Origin: Tenrec ecaudatus
Taxonomy: Eukaryota; Chordata; Mammalia; Afrosoricida; Tenrecidae
Length of the DNA stretch: 64,000 nucleotides
Reading direction: 5' to 3'
NCBI RefSeq assembly: GCF_050624435.1
Contig: NC_134546.1
Location: forward strand, 16,577,001-16,641,000
Each line of letters opens with the position of its first letter. Position 1 is the stretch's first letter. Under the pieces are notes generated by a model. The model was not told the DNA's origin. It searched no databases and saw only the letters and a list, made by a program, of their open reading frames with translations. Position numbers and translations under genes: made by a program. Below are positions 56,035 to 63,124 of this stretch, piece by piece.

Positions 56035-59000
56035 AGCCATGGAGTCCATTCTGATTCATGGTGACTGTAAGACTTCAAAAGCTTCAAATGTCCTGGGGAG
56101 AACAGACAACCCCATCGCTCTCCAGCCTCTGGTGGATTTGAACCCATGACCTTGCAGTTAGCCAACCAATAACACCACGCGGGTTTTTTCCATTTCACCC
56201 AACATTTCTAAAATGTTTCTTCCATGTGTTGTTGCCGGGTGCCACATTGCTGATTCCAGCTGAGAGCCCCTCTGTCCAGTGTGTGACCGAGTAGAACTTT
56301 CTGCCCCCGTAGTGTTTCTTCCCTCTGCTCTTTGCTGGGCTGGCTGCCTCCTCTTTCCGTCACGTCGCCAGAACTCCTCTCCCAGTGAGTCATTCATCAA
56401 TATAAAATTTGGGGAGCCCAAAGCAAACACGAAATGCATTGCCATCCAGCAGTCTGACCCCTGGTGGCCCTGCAGGACAGAGGAGAGCCCGCCCGCCCCC
56501 AGGGTTTGCAAGGCTGCATCTCTGCAGAAGCAGACCACCTGCTGGGTCTCCCTGTGGGAGGACTGGTGGGTGTAACCCCACTGAGCCCTTAGCCACACCA
56601 CTGCCAGAGCGCCTCAGTCCCTCAGTCGGACCTGACCCCTCAGAACACTTAGGCGCTCAATTCATTTTAAGAGAAAGAGGATTATCTTTTCTTTCAGTTT
56701 ATAAAATGTAGACACTTGGCAGTATGTAAACTTTGCAATTCACAGAGGCGCTTCCTTGTTTATCTGCTCCTTGGAACGGCTCTTGCTCCTTGAAAAGGCA
56801 GGGTGAAGAGACAGATCCAGGCATGAGTCTATGCAAAAAGCTATCCAGGAAACAGACTCAGTGCCATGGAGTCGGTTTTGATCCAGAACGACCCTGTAGC
56901 ACGATGTAGAATTGCCCCGGGGGATTAGGAGGCTGTAGCATGGGAGTAGAAAGCCTCATCTCTCAACCATGGCGTGGCTGGTGGCTCCAAACTGCTAACG
57001 TTGGGGCCCACAGCTCAGTGTGCAACCCACCAAGGTTAGTTTCTTTGCCTCCAATCTTTTTAAATCCCTTTTTTAGTCACCAAAGGAAGTACTTCCAGAT
57101 GCAGTGTCTGAGCTGGGAAGGTATGAAAGTGCTATGTACATTTAGAGTAATGAGGATTAAATCACTGTCATTCAGGGGTCTTGGTTTCTGCCTTATTTAC
57201 ATTTATACCCCATCCACTTCTGAAAAGGGTTCACAGCATCCAGATTCAGCATAATTACTGCAAGAATAATCAAATAATAAAGCAAAAATCAGAACCATTT
57301 CATGGAATTCAGATTTGAAGTATTTTGTAAATCATCCAAACTAACTACATTTTTATTCCATTCTTTAAATGCTGGTTGTTCAGTATTCAAGATTTTTCTC
57401 CCTATAAAGGCTAATATTTGCATTGAGTTTAATAAGAAAGTGAGCTAGAATTTAGTTTGGCTTCTCTCTTGCCCTCCAAAGTCTGTGGCTCGGTTGCCCC
57501 CGGCAAACTGCCGACCTCCGAGAACACTGCTCAGCGCTACCTACCAGGAGGACGTCTGTCCCGGGTCCTGGCTCATCATCCTACACTGCCCCGCCCCTTC
57601 AGGGAGAGAGAGAAACAGAGTGGGCGTTTTCTGCTTAAATATGTCCAGGATTTTTATGATAATGAAGGAATTGCTATTTTTTAGGTGTGATAGTTAAGCG
57701 ATGCTTTTTTAAAAGTCCATGTCGATAAGAAACGCATGCTGCACTATTGATAGATTGGAAAAACACGACACCTGGAATCCAGCCTCAGTATGATGCGCGG
57801 GGAGAGAGGTGGGAGAAATAAGAATAAAACAAGGCTCTTAAACTCGATAGTGGCAACAATTGGCACGTGATATGCGTGCTATTTCTATGTTTGGGAATTT
57901 CCGTAAAGAACAGTGTAGCAAGAACAGGACGAATGGGCAGGCCCGGTACCTCTGGCTTCATCTCCTGTCCTGCTCGCCCCGGGCTCCGGGTGCACAGAAT
58001 CTCAGAAACTCTTGTTTGCCTCAGCCCCTTTTTCCTGTTACTCCTCCTTCCCCGGTACCTTTCCCCCTCACAGTCCTCACCCCTGAGCCGGCGCCACACA
58101 GCCGACTCGTGCGCAAATGGCTCCTCCTCGGGGAGGACCCTCCAGGGCTAGCAGTGGACATGCCGCTTTCCCCGCCCTGCCCACGCGGTCACGTTTGTGA
58201 CTTAGGCCTCGTTCTCCCTGGACTGAACCAGAGATGTGCACGAATGCTTACTTATTGTACGTGTTTTCTGAGCACTTAATACATGCAGCAGTGAATGAAT
58301 ACTGAATGAATGTATCCTGTTGCGTCCAAATGATGTCCTTGTACTATTAACAGCTTATATATAGTTGATGAACGTTTTTAAGGTAGGGACCAAGTAAAGA
58401 TTAACCGATAGAAATCTACAGCTGTTTGTTAAATATTGATATCATTGCGTGACACGGCATGAAAAGTAGTTTGCACATAAAATAGTAGTATCGAATGGTA
58501 TAGGTCATACCTTATATAAATTATAGATTACGATCTGTCTTACTTGGCAATTGGGCTTTTATGTGTTTTATTTTACAAGTGAGCAAGCTCTCTGGTGGAT
58601 TTTCCCACCTTTCATCCCTAGGCAGAGCCCAATGAAAACTATTCTGGAAATCAGAGCAATTGGTGAAACTTTGAAGATTTCCATTTTTTTAATTTAGCCA
58701 AGACAATGAACATATATTTTTATCAACACCAAAAATATTGTTTTACATTATTTTTAAATGTAGTAACCAGTTTTTCTGTTCTTTTAAACTCTCAATTCTT
58801 TTTCAATTGCTAATTGGCCGGTTTTCCGTGACGTCTCCTGTCTTATGAATGCGTTCAGGCCTCAGGAAGTCAATAAAGAAGAGCTGGAGGGATACAGCAT
58901 GAGGTGTGGGAGAAAGCTCGCCAAAGATGGAGAAGTAAGTGAGGGTCGTGGCTTCCAGTGTTCTCGGATGGCTTGCTGCGTGGGGTGTGCCTGGTGAGCT

Positions 59001-62000
59001 GTCATGAGCTGTCATGGCACCGTCACACCTCTACGTCATGCTCTGTGCAAGGAGGTAGGGCCACCACTCTCCCTGCTCAGCGGTGATAGATGATTTAACC
59101 ATAACTGAACTTAAATTTGGGGTCTAAATAAGAAATGTGAGTAAAGAATCCCTCAGAGATCCAGAAATTACTGTAAAGAAGTTGGATTTTTTCTAAAGTG
59201 ACTCTGTTTTGTTGTTATCCTAAATCAAGGGCCTTCACACCTTTTGTTTTCTAGCCACTTTCAGAATGATATGTGTTATAAATTATCAAGGGTTCAGGAA
59301 GGAGGTGGGAGGGAGGAGGGGGGAGTGGGGAGGGAGGGGAAAAATGAGCTGATCCCAAGGGCTCAAGTGGAAAGCCAATGTTTTGAGAATGACGAGGGCA
59401 ACAAATGTACAAATGTGCTTGACACGATGGATGTATGGATTGTGATGAGTTGTACGAGCCCCCAATAAAATGATTTTTTTTAAAAAGAATGATATTTGTC
59501 ATTACTACCCAATATAAATGGCATGTAAGTGAAACAAAGGTGCTATAAAACAATATTAGCCCCACTGAGTCCAAAGATCACATTTTGTGTTTAGTTTTAC
59601 TACCCACTAATAATGGGATATGACCTACATTTTAAAATATGATACACTAGCTAATTGTATTTTTCATCTTAAAAGCGCTTAAGCCTAATTAATTTAGATA
59701 TTAGGTTATCTCTCCCCTTCAGTAGATTTTCCTCATTTTAACTTTATTTTTGGTCTTAAAGAATCAGATTTGCATTAACGACCATAATCAGTGTTCTTAA
59801 TATGAGCGTGGAGACATCCTCGTCCCCCGTTTTCCCTGCAGTTTCTCTGCCTTGCGCCGGCCTTGTCTGGTGAATAGCAGTTCCTTCGAAGCACCTGCCA
59901 GAAGTCCACTCACTGGCCATTCTTTTTTAAAACGTTTTTTTTAATTATTTTAAGATGTTAGGCCAGAATTTCTAATTTTTATAATAGATCATTTTATTGA
60001 GGGTTCTTACAACAATCCATACATCTGTGTGTCAAGCACATTTGTACATATGTTGCCATCATCATTTTCAAAACATTTTCTTTCTACTTGAGTCCTTGGT
60101 ATCCGTTCCTCTTTTATTCCGTCCCTCCCCCCACTAGCCCTTCTTACTGTGGCCATCTTTCCCCGGGCTGGCTGTCCTTCTCCATCCGTCATGGTTGTTC
60201 TCAGTGTAGGAGGGTGGAGTAACTCAGCACCTGGACCTCCCTGCGGCAGGCACTCAGTCCCCTGAGCCTTTCCTCAATTTTGGTGGTGCTCATGACTGCA
60301 CCTCCTTCAGCATCTACATTTCCAGCCTCCCGTGCTCAAACGATACCTCCTGTTACTTCCCAGCTCTCTCCCTCCAAGACCTGGACTCCAACCCCCCCCC
60401 CAACCAGTGGGGTATGCAGAACCCTGTTCTTCGTACCCTTCATCCTGTCCTTCACCCTGTTTTCCTCACTCACGTTGCTTAGGTACCGTTTCCTGCCTTA
60501 GATTGACCCCTTGCTCATACCCTTCACTCTCTGCTCGTGCACACTGGCACACTCACCTGGCTGAGCCTCAGCTCGCGTTGCCTGCCCCGAACAGGCGAAG
60601 GAAAGCGCTCGGCCCATGGGCGCTCGCAGTGCTGCACAGAACGCCTGGAGCAGGCTTTCAGTGCTGCCAGTGGCCTCCTCCATTTCCCTCGTGAGTTTAT
60701 CCTCCACACTCAGAGCCGACTCTTCAGTCTGTCTCCTCAAAGGGCAATATTACTACACTTACTAGCTCACCTGGGAGCCCCGGGGTACTGTGGTGACAGC
60801 TCTCAGTTGCTAACCAGCAGGTCGGTGGTTGGAACCAACTGGCAGCTGTGCATAAGAAAGATGGGCAGCCAGTGTGTGAAGGTTGTCCAGCTTGGAAACG
60901 CAATGGGGCCGCCCCGCCCTGCTCTGCCCTGCCCTAGAGGGTGGCTGAGTTGGAATTGCTTCCAAAGCAGTGGGTTTTATTCTTACTTGGTGGCCTCACC
61001 TCTTGCTCCTTCGGACAATAAAAACAGTGGGAAGGTAACTCGCATCTCCCCCAGCCAAGAGTCCTCCGCTCGGCCTGTGTCTGACCCCAAGCTCTGCTCT
61101 TCCTCCTGGTAGCATGCTGCTGTCTCAAACCGTCGAACCGGCTCCCTCTCGCCTTTGCAGAAACGCTGCTCTGGCGGCATCAGTTCCTTCTGGGGCGTTC
61201 TCATTCAGTGTACACGGGCTTTAGCCCCCCCCCCCCGGCCCCCATCAAGGAGATGCCAAAGGCAGAGCTGCAGATGTATGGCCCGTATTCCTTAAGCGAC
61301 TTTAGGATCCCCTCTTGGTGACCTGTTTCATTATGTCCCACATTGCAAATCTGTCGTGAACAGGTGTGGCTCTTTAGGGCCTCTCTGAGCGTAGGGATGG
61401 CGCGGGCAGTGGGAGCCTCGCGGGAGGTGATCCGGGGGAGAAGTTGAGGAATTGGGGTCATCTCCAGTTCTGTGTGATAAGCCACCCAGGCAAGGTCTGA
61501 GAAAAGGTAGGCCCTGAGAAATGGCGTGGCCGGAGGCAGAGCCGTGCTTCCTGAGGGGGCGATACCTTCCCCCGATTCAAGAGGGGCTGCGAGAGCCCGG
61601 CTTCGAGGCTGCCCGATGACAGCCGCTCGTTGCCAGGCGGCGGTGTCCCGAGAAGGGAGCAGTAGCCCGTAAGTTTGGAAACCTGTAAGGGAAAATGACG
61701 TGTTCGATGGATTTCTGTATGTTCGACTGGCTCGCATAAACTAAAAGTAATTGTTGGTTTGTTCTGTTTTTCCCCTTTATCTCAGTACTGCTGGCGGTGG
61801 ACAGGCTTTAACTTCGGCTTTGACCTCCTTGTAACCTACACCAATCGCTACATCATTTTCAAGCGCAATACACTGAACCAGCCATGCAGCGGATCTGTCA
61901 GTTTACAGCCTCGAAGGAGCATAGCGTTCAGGTGGGAGGGAAGGGGAGGGGAGGGGGGTGCCCCAGCCCCAGCCTGCCCACTCCAGAGGGCACACGCCCA

Positions 62001-62834
62001 CTGAGTGCAGCCCGGCCCTTGTGATAGGGTGTATGTGAACCGTGCTGGGGAAGAGTGAGGTGGGATGTGTGAACTGTCATAGGTCGGCGTGCCCAGTGTG
62101 TCGGGCCGAAGAAGATAGCGGATTAGACAGCCGGGATGCTCGTCTTGAACCTGTCACCGGTGCCGTTTCTATTCCAGCAAGTCAAGGGTCCATTCTGGAA
62201 AGAGGGCGTTTCCCCGTGGCCCTTCGCGTGCTGGGCAGGACTCGCTCTGTCCAACATGGCTTCTAGTTCATCTGCCAGTCTTTCTAGAGAGGAGGCGACA
62301 AGCTGATAAATTAGAGGATAGTTTAATAAACAGACGATGTAAATGGGTTAGTGTCCTGTGGATTCTCATCCCACTAGCCCCACGGATGTCAGAGGGTTGT
62401 CAGCAGCTCCTGGTTCCGTGGGAAGTGGACAATCGGGCCTTCCTTCCGTGGCACCTCCGTGGGTTCAAACCTTGACCCTGCATGTCACGCCTGAAGGCCC
62501 GGCCTGCCGCAGCACGGCGGGAGCTCGGCACACTGTTTGTCAGTTACTTCTGATCCCAGCCACGTGGGACAGCCAGGCTTATCAATCTGAAAAGAATCAG
62601 TTTGTCGTTTGCAAGGACTTTGTAAAGTTGTGTAGAGAACCTGAAAGATCGAAGAGCAACTAGTGAAGCGAGGGAAGGCTATTGGGGCCTTAAAAAGCGT
62701 GTGTGTGTGGTTTTCCTTTAAATTTTGTTTTGTGTCTTAATTGTAGGTTACGTCTGGCCTCTTTTGATAGTAGTGGAAAATTGATATGTAGCAGAACGAC
62801 TGGGTATCAGATCCTCACACTGGAAAAGGACCAG
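25765..62834 (+). CDS. GMCL1: Germ cell-less 1, BTB-BACK protein (13 coding exons, last exon outside)
   Basis: Joined exons 25765-26024, 36531-36654, 38396-38492, 40558-40655, 42619-42731, 43345-43410, 47428-47512, 48548-48638, 51934-52071, 55069-55138, 58859-58934, 61786-61931 and 62747-62834 give 1452 nt, exactly 484 codons in one frame. The human protein is about 515 residues, so only the ~31-residue C-terminal exon is missing. Residues 1-87 are a low-complexity region with MGSLSS (possible N-myristoylation), two FCYC motifs flanking KRKR, and an acidic run. The BTB fold begins near residue 104 (NGENSDIKI) and runs to about 200. A BACK-like helical segment follows, then the GCL-specific C-terminal domain (YCWRWTGFNFGFDLL). 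Known role: CUL3 substrate receptor at the nuclear envelope, needed for normal sperm nuclei; in flies Gcl specifies germ cells. All splice sites are GT-AG. Confidence 0.97.
27092..27230 (-). mobile_element. LINE 3' end, short antisense fragment
   Basis: aatcattttattgggggcta and acaactcttatcacaattca match the family; similarity fades after about 27180. Confidence 0.65.
27411..27604 (+). mobile_element. SPIN-like hAT miniature transposon with perfect 8-bp target duplication
   Basis: A 194-bp element starting cagcggttctcaacctgtgg and ending ggttgagaaaccactg, with inverted termini. It is flanked by TTTTATAA on both sides (27403-27410 and 27605-27612), the 8-bp duplication expected of hAT transposons. 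The interior keeps the SPIN-type gtcgcccgattcataacag and aaaatgacagtgatgaagt. It has no coding capacity. It lies in GMCL1 intron 1. Confidence 0.85.
27862..28032 (-). repeat. tRNA-derived SINE
   Basis: attgccatgggattgatttc, gggcagggtagagctgctgc and aaccaccagggctacttagg. Confidence 0.7.
28141..28159. repeat. (TG)n microsatellite, short
   Basis: About nine TG units. Confidence 0.9.
28505..28590 (-). repeat. tRNA-derived SINE fragment interrupted by a LINE
   Basis: cagttgattctgactcatag and gggtttctgaggttgtaaat; the LINE copy at 28592 begins where the remainder should be. Confidence 0.65.
28592..29312 (-). mobile_element. LINE 3' end, antisense, about 720 bp
   Basis: Runs from atcattttattgagggctcg through gcccttggtatcagctcc, the ccatctcccagggatgagg block and tggtctagccagatttgta to ggtgtgcttctaccatgtgg. 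It interrupts a SINE fragment at 28505-28590 on its left and abuts an RTE-like piece on its right. Confidence 0.8.
29440..29577 (-). mobile_element. RTE/BovB-like LINE fragment
   Basis: aactctcacatgcatgtgag, gtgattggaaataccgtgg and ttctgcagcagatttaccca resemble the antisense of the RTE element common in afrotherians. It ends at the (CA)n microsatellite at 29582. Confidence 0.55.
29582..29623. repeat. (CA)n microsatellite, 21 units
   Basis: Perfect AC dinucleotide tract in GMCL1 intron 1, likely length-variable. Confidence 0.97.
29717..29919 (-). mobile_element. SPIN-like hAT miniature transposon with 7/8 target duplication
   Basis: 203-bp copy from cagtggatctcgactt to ggttgagaaccacta. It is flanked by gcctaaca (29709-29716) and gcctaaaa (29920-29927). 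A C run of about 12 near 29873-29885 replaces the usual short one. It lies in GMCL1 intron 1. Confidence 0.8.
29955..30172 (+). repeat. tRNA-derived SINE, diverged
   Basis: gctggtggtgcggatggtta, ctaacctgaagattgacagt and gcggggcagttctactctgt. Confidence 0.65.
30945..31182 (-). mobile_element. Tigger-like (MER2-type) DNA transposon remnant
   Basis: Contains acaaattgaaggtttgt near 30960, and ends with ctggaactgaaccca and aaggtatgcctg followed by TA (31183-31184), features I associate with Tigger1/MER2 termini. The first inverted terminus is largely missing and the interior is deleted. It sits directly before decayed retroviral pol sequence. Confidence 0.6.
31190..32680 (+). mobile_element. Decayed endogenous retrovirus pol fragment (RNase H and integrase)
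   Basis: Short retroviral blocks appear in changing frames in the correct pol order. An RNase H start DLLTDGSELY is near 31275, EDSGEGKPAQWAE is near 31365, an integrase N-terminal stretch (RANLAVATAACSL, QQQT) is near 32240, and the integrase core LTGIDTYSGY begins near 32396. Numerous stops and shifts exclude function. It resembles class III (ERV-L-like) pol, but the class is uncertain. No LTR was recognised. Confidence 0.65.
33249..34506 (+). mobile_element. Mariner transposon, near full length, inactive
   Basis: A 1258-bp element bounded by TA dinucleotides (33247-33248 and 34507-34508). The termini are inverted: the left end cgaaggggtacccccc corresponds to the complement of the right end gggggtactccctct. 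The + strand encodes scattered transposase blocks in shifting frames: DKNVDKIRALVLEDQ (~33650), KFVPRVLTDQEK (~33800), FDVRGIMHLEVIPPGQT (~34005) and SPDLTPHDLF (~34235). Stops and frameshifts disrupt all of it. The conserved VPPGQTV-like block and the SPDL-P-D-F-LFP region identify mariner-family DDD transposase, and the length fits the usual ~1.3 kb. It lies in GMCL1 intron 1. Confidence 0.87.
34687..34726. repeat. (GT)n/(AC)n microsatellite
   Basis: gtgtgtgtgt switches to an AC tract at about 34697, so the two halves are self-complementary. Confidence 0.93.
35645..35790 (+). mobile_element. LINE 3' end, short sense fragment
   Basis: From caagtagagagaacatg through gtacaaatgtgcttgaca to cgcccccaataaaatgattt. 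Located in GMCL1 intron 1, about 740 bp before exon 2. Confidence 0.7.
36531..36654 (+). CDS. GMCL1: GMCL1 exon 2
   Basis: 124 bp, acceptor tttttaacag|g, donor tgtcaa|gtaagt. It completes Arg87 and encodes residues 88-128: KKLKSTSKYIYQTLF, then NGENSDIKI and GEEWSLHKIYLCQ. The basic RRKKLK across the junction is a second nuclear-localisation-like cluster. The first BTB strand and helix lie here. Confidence 0.97.
36655..38395 (+). other. GMCL1: GMCL1 intron 2
   Basis: One SINE. Around 37190-37240 and 37650-37700 are faint L2/MIR-like strings (agtcattcagtaattc; gcacttagtaaaataaa). The rest is unassigned. Confidence 0.7.
38015..38205 (+). repeat. tRNA-derived SINE
   Basis: aaggagccctgatgacacaa, tcagtggttcaaacccacca and tggcagtctgcctcccaaag. 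It ends about 190 bp before GMCL1 exon 3. Confidence 0.73.
38396..38492 (+). CDS. GMCL1: GMCL1 exon 3
   Basis: 97 bp after a long T tract (acceptor ttttaag|tct; donor gaag|gtaacc). It encodes SGYFSSMFSGSWKESS followed by MSIIELEIPDQNIDIE in the BTB core. SGYFSSMFSG matches the BTB helix containing the conserved S-x-F-x-x-M-F pattern used in CUL3-binding family members. Confidence 0.97.
39044..39649 (-). mobile_element. LINE 3' end, antisense, about 600 bp
   Basis: From a T-rich start and aatcattttactaggggctc to ggatgttcagtggcctacca. The 9-bp string agctttctt occurs on both sides (39035-39043 and 39650-39658), a plausible target duplication. In GMCL1 intron 3. Confidence 0.8.
39885..40115 (+). 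repeat. tRNA-derived SINE, rearranged
   Basis: Two body-like parts occur in series: cctggtgagccactcctgta ... aacccgatgggc, then atgaggctctccactcccgt ... cacacgggcagtttgactg. This suggests a partial duplication or two overlapping copies. Confidence 0.5.
40558..40655 (+). CDS. GMCL1: GMCL1 exon 4
   Basis: 98 bp, acceptor ttgcttgcag|cg, donor cagctg|gtaagt. It encodes ALQVAFGSLYRDDVLIK and PSRVIAILAAASMLQL, the end of the BTB domain (the Y-x-D-D-V-x-I strand-turn typical of BTB proteins). Confidence 0.97.
40895..41050 (+). repeat. tRNA-derived SINE
   Basis: atggagccatggtggtatag, atgatcagcagttcaaaacc and ctccatggcagcggggttgg; the middle is deleted. Confidence 0.7.
41051..42618 (+). other. GMCL1: GMCL1 intron 4, 3' part
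   Basis: AT-rich sequence with no repeat I can name. The pyrimidine-rich 42480-42540 stretch lies just before exon 5. Confidence 0.7.
42619..42731 (+). CDS. GMCL1: GMCL1 exon 5
   Basis: 113 bp, acceptor atttacag|gat, donor aaaaa|gtgagt. It encodes DGLIQQCGETMKETINV, NTVCGYHTSAGTYGL and DSVKKK, at the BTB-to-BACK transition. The last codon is completed by the next exon. Confidence 0.97.
43345..43410 (+). CDS. GMCL1: GMCL1 exon 6
   Basis: 66 bp, acceptor taatttcag|a, donor atgag|gtattg. It encodes KCLEWLLNNLMTHQNVELF and KEM, helices of the BACK-like segment. Confidence 0.96.
43751..43857 (+). mobile_element. Very short LINE 3' insertion with target duplication
   Basis: About 107 bp starting gggaatgatgatggcaac and ending cccccaataaaacgattta plus A tail. 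Flanked by aagaaatgaggtt (43738-43750) and aagaaatgaagtt (43858-43870), 12 of 13 identical. Confidence 0.83.
43898..44068 (-). repeat. tRNA-derived SINE
   Basis: ttcactcactgccatcgagc, ttggtagtttcgaaccaccg and tgccacccgcgctcc. Confidence 0.7.
44135..44305 (+). repeat. tRNA-derived SINE, diverged
   Basis: ctaaccccaggtcagcaggt, gacggggcagtctgctcccg and tcaatggcagtgggtttggt. Confidence 0.62.
44695..44869 (-). mobile_element. SPIN-like hAT miniature transposon, internally shortened
   Basis: 175-bp copy from cagtgggtctcaacctt to aggttgagaaccgctg, shorter than its three relatives because about 20 bp are missing near the gtcgcc segment. Flanking octamers ctttTGAT and CTCTGGAC match at 5 of 8 positions. 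It lies in GMCL1 intron 6. Confidence 0.75.
44870..46744 (+). other. GMCL1: GMCL1 intron 6, middle part
   Basis: GC-richer than its surroundings, with one SINE (45630), a G run near 45949-45961 and faint MIR-like sequence near 46140-46190. No exon signal. Confidence 0.65.
45630..45812 (+). repeat. tRNA-derived SINE
   Basis: agttgaaaaccaccagcagc, gagaaagactggcctttcta and gtcagcatccgctcgatggc. Confidence 0.68.
46745..46935 (-). repeat. tRNA-derived SINE carrying a (CT)n expansion
   Basis: accaaacccgctgccatcaa, then gggagtagaaag followed by (TC)14 at 46823-46850, then ggagcggctggtggtttcaa. The expansion occupies the position of the usual cctttctcc stretch. Confidence 0.75.
46823..46850. repeat. 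(TC)n microsatellite inside a SINE
   Basis: Fourteen perfect TC units. Confidence 0.95.
47282..47336. repeat. (AT)n microsatellite, about 27 units
   Basis: Perfect TA tract ending about 90 bp before GMCL1 exon 7. Long TA tracts can extrude as cruciforms and are often unstable. Confidence 0.97.
47428..47512 (+). CDS. GMCL1: GMCL1 exon 7
   Basis: 85 bp, acceptor cttttctag|c, donor aaaaag|gtaccg. It encodes SINVMQQLIGSSNLFV and MQVEMDVYTALKK. A (TA)n microsatellite ends about 90 bp upstream of the acceptor. Confidence 0.97.
48548..48638 (+). CDS. GMCL1: GMCL1 exon 8
   Basis: 91 bp, acceptor taacctag|tgg, donor aaaag|gtaagc. It encodes WMFLQLVPSWNGSLK, QLLTETDIWFSKWRK and the first base of the next codon. 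A 2.2-kb LINE-derived block begins about 30 bp downstream. Confidence 0.97.
48668..50870 (-). mobile_element. Long LINE-derived block (about 2.2 kb), antisense, non-coding
   Basis: Begins with the family 3' end (ctaatagttttattaggggc) and stays colinear with 8665-9995 (reversed) to about 50260. It then continues into GC-richer unique sequence up to a T run at about 50870. It includes a 249-bp internal tandem duplication (49282-49775). No reverse-transcriptase motif is visible in any frame. The continuation beyond 50260 is assigned only by position. Confidence 0.7.
49282..49775. repeat. Internal tandem duplication, unit about 249 bp
   Basis: tttttgttct begins at 49282 and again at 49531. Both units continue with cctgatacctgatccctt, acaggctggtgtgcttctt, gatggccacttgtttacctt and the ccatcagctttctt segment. 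The other long copy (about 9150-9400) carries one unit only. Confidence 0.85.
51105..51260 (-). mobile_element. LINE 3' end, antisense fragment
   Basis: acattgggggctctgacatc, cacaatccatacatttctcc and the complement of the caagtgcttgacaca-type end. It stops near ctcctgataaccgctcccc. Confidence 0.68.
51934..52071 (+). CDS. GMCL1: GMCL1 exon 9
   Basis: 138 bp, acceptor ggggtag|ag, donor ttcag|gtaaga. It encodes EFEGMAFLETEQGKPFASV, FRHLRLQYIISDLASAR and IIEQDSLVPS, the start of the GCL-specific C-terminal domain. The acceptor has a weak pyrimidine tract (ttttgtttggggtag). Confidence 0.96.
52619..52764 (-). mobile_element. Short antisense LINE 3' insertion with target duplication
   Basis: Starts ctttcttcctttc then aatcattttactgggggctc and ends ttctgcttgagcccttg. 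Flanked by aggatgtgtt (52609-52618) and aggacgtgtt (52765-52774), 9 of 10 identical. Confidence 0.8.
53098..53312 (-). repeat. tRNA-derived SINE
   Basis: aatctcactaccatcgagtc, ttttcctcccacgggcgggc and gctgaccttgtggttggcag. Confidence 0.72.
53316..55068 (+). other. GMCL1: GMCL1 intron 9, 3' part
   Basis: AT-rich and unusually free of SINE and LINE copies for about 1.7 kb. Nothing recognised. Confidence 0.7.
55069..55138 (+). CDS. GMCL1: GMCL1 exon 10
   Basis: 70 bp, acceptor taattgtag|aa, donor gtggg|gtaagt. It encodes EWLSSVYKQQWLAMLRAEQ and DCEVG. The position read as Cys here is Ser in the human protein as I recall it. Confidence 0.96.
55572..55926 (+). mobile_element. LINE 3' end with target duplication
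   Basis: About 355 bp ending in an A-rich tail. Flanked by gaacaccagacca (55559-55571) and gaaaaccagacca (55927-55939), 12 of 13 identical. The usual agcccccaataaaatg end is altered to agcccctaaaaaaaac. Confidence 0.83.
56003..56032. repeat. (AC)n microsatellite
   Basis: About 15 AC units at the 3' boundary of an antisense SINE, the position of its A-rich tail. Confidence 0.95.
56030..56185 (-). repeat. tRNA-derived SINE
   Basis: ttagccatggagtccattct, cctctggtggatttgaaccc and ttgcagttagccaaccaata, immediately after an (AC)n run. Confidence 0.68.
56430..56612 (-). repeat. tRNA-derived SINE, diverged
   Basis: cattgccatccagcagtctg, ccctgcaggacagaggagag and cacaccactgccagagcgc. Confidence 0.55.
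56855..57040 (-). repeat. tRNA-derived SINE
   Basis: cagtgccatggagtcggttt, agaacgaccctgtagcacga and gagtagaaagcctcatctct. Confidence 0.7.
57041..58858 (+). other. GMCL1: GMCL1 intron 10, 3' part
   Basis: A GC-rich patch (57920-58200) with chance open frames on both strands and an L2-like trace near 58230-58310. The rest is AT-rich and unassigned. Confidence 0.65.
58859..58934 (+). CDS. GMCL1: GMCL1 exon 11
   Basis: 76 bp, acceptor tgcgttcag|g, donor ggagaa|gtaagt. It encodes GPQEVNKEELEGYSMRC and GRKLAKDGE. Confidence 0.96.
59277..59485 (+). mobile_element. LINE 3' end with target duplication
   Basis: About 210 bp from ttataaattatcaagggttc to agcccccaataaaatgattt plus a T/A-rich tail. agaatgatat occurs at 59263-59272 and 59486-59495, extendable to 13 of 14. 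In GMCL1 intron 11. Confidence 0.82.
59985..60175 (-). mobile_element. LINE 3' end, antisense fragment
   Basis: gatcattttattgagggttc, acaatccatacatctgtgtg and tctacttgagtccttggtat match the family; the end is indistinct. Confidence 0.7.
60770..60975 (+). repeat. tRNA-derived SINE
   Basis: tgggagccccggggtactgt, agttgctaaccagcaggtcg and gagttggaattgcttccaaa. Confidence 0.68.
60976..61785 (+). other. GMCL1: GMCL1 intron 11, 3' part
   Basis: A C run of about 12 near 61228-61240 and a 178-codon antisense open frame (61201-61737) without recognisable protein features. Otherwise nothing. Confidence 0.65.
61786..61931 (+). CDS. GMCL1: GMCL1 exon 12
   Basis: 146 bp, acceptor tatctcag|tac, donor gttcag|gtggga. 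It encodes YCWRWTGFNFGFDLLVTY, TNRYIIFKRNTLNQPC and SGSVSLQPRRSIAF, the best-conserved part of the GCL C-terminal domain. The donor GTGGGA is the weakest in the gene. Confidence 0.97.
61932..62746 (+). other. GMCL1: GMCL1 intron 12
   Basis: Starts with a purine-rich ggaggggaggggg stretch directly after exon 12. Nothing else recognised. Confidence 0.65.
62747..62834 (+). CDS. GMCL1: GMCL1 exon 13
   Basis: 88 bp, acceptor aattgtag|g, donor gaccag|gtacgt. It encodes RLRLASFDSSGKLICSR and TTGYQILTLEKDQ and ends in phase 0. The final exon (expected to start EQVVMNLD) is not found before 64000. Confidence 0.97.
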
Positions 62835-63124
62835 GTACGTGTGTGATTACCTTTCTGCTAAGGCGGCCGGCATCGTCTTTGTCTTTTGAAAAGTCTTCAG
62901 CAAAGTGAATGTTAATGATGTGTTGATTTAGAGGCTGGTTTTTAAACACATTAGTTTGAAGGTAGTGAGTAAAATACTATGTTCGTGTCTGTGTAACTTC
63001 CTCCAGCCCACTAACAACTGAGAAGAACAAAGAGAGAAAATACAGTGTGATTTAAGGGCAGAAAAACGCTGATCATAGGAAAGAATTGTTCCTCTTGAAT
63101 ATCATCTTCAAATAATTATCCTCT

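Noticed and set aside
61201-61737. 178-codon antisense frame in GMCL1 intron 11
   Set aside because: Lies between exons on the opposite strand, has no recognisable motif and contains a G homopolymer translated as Gly.
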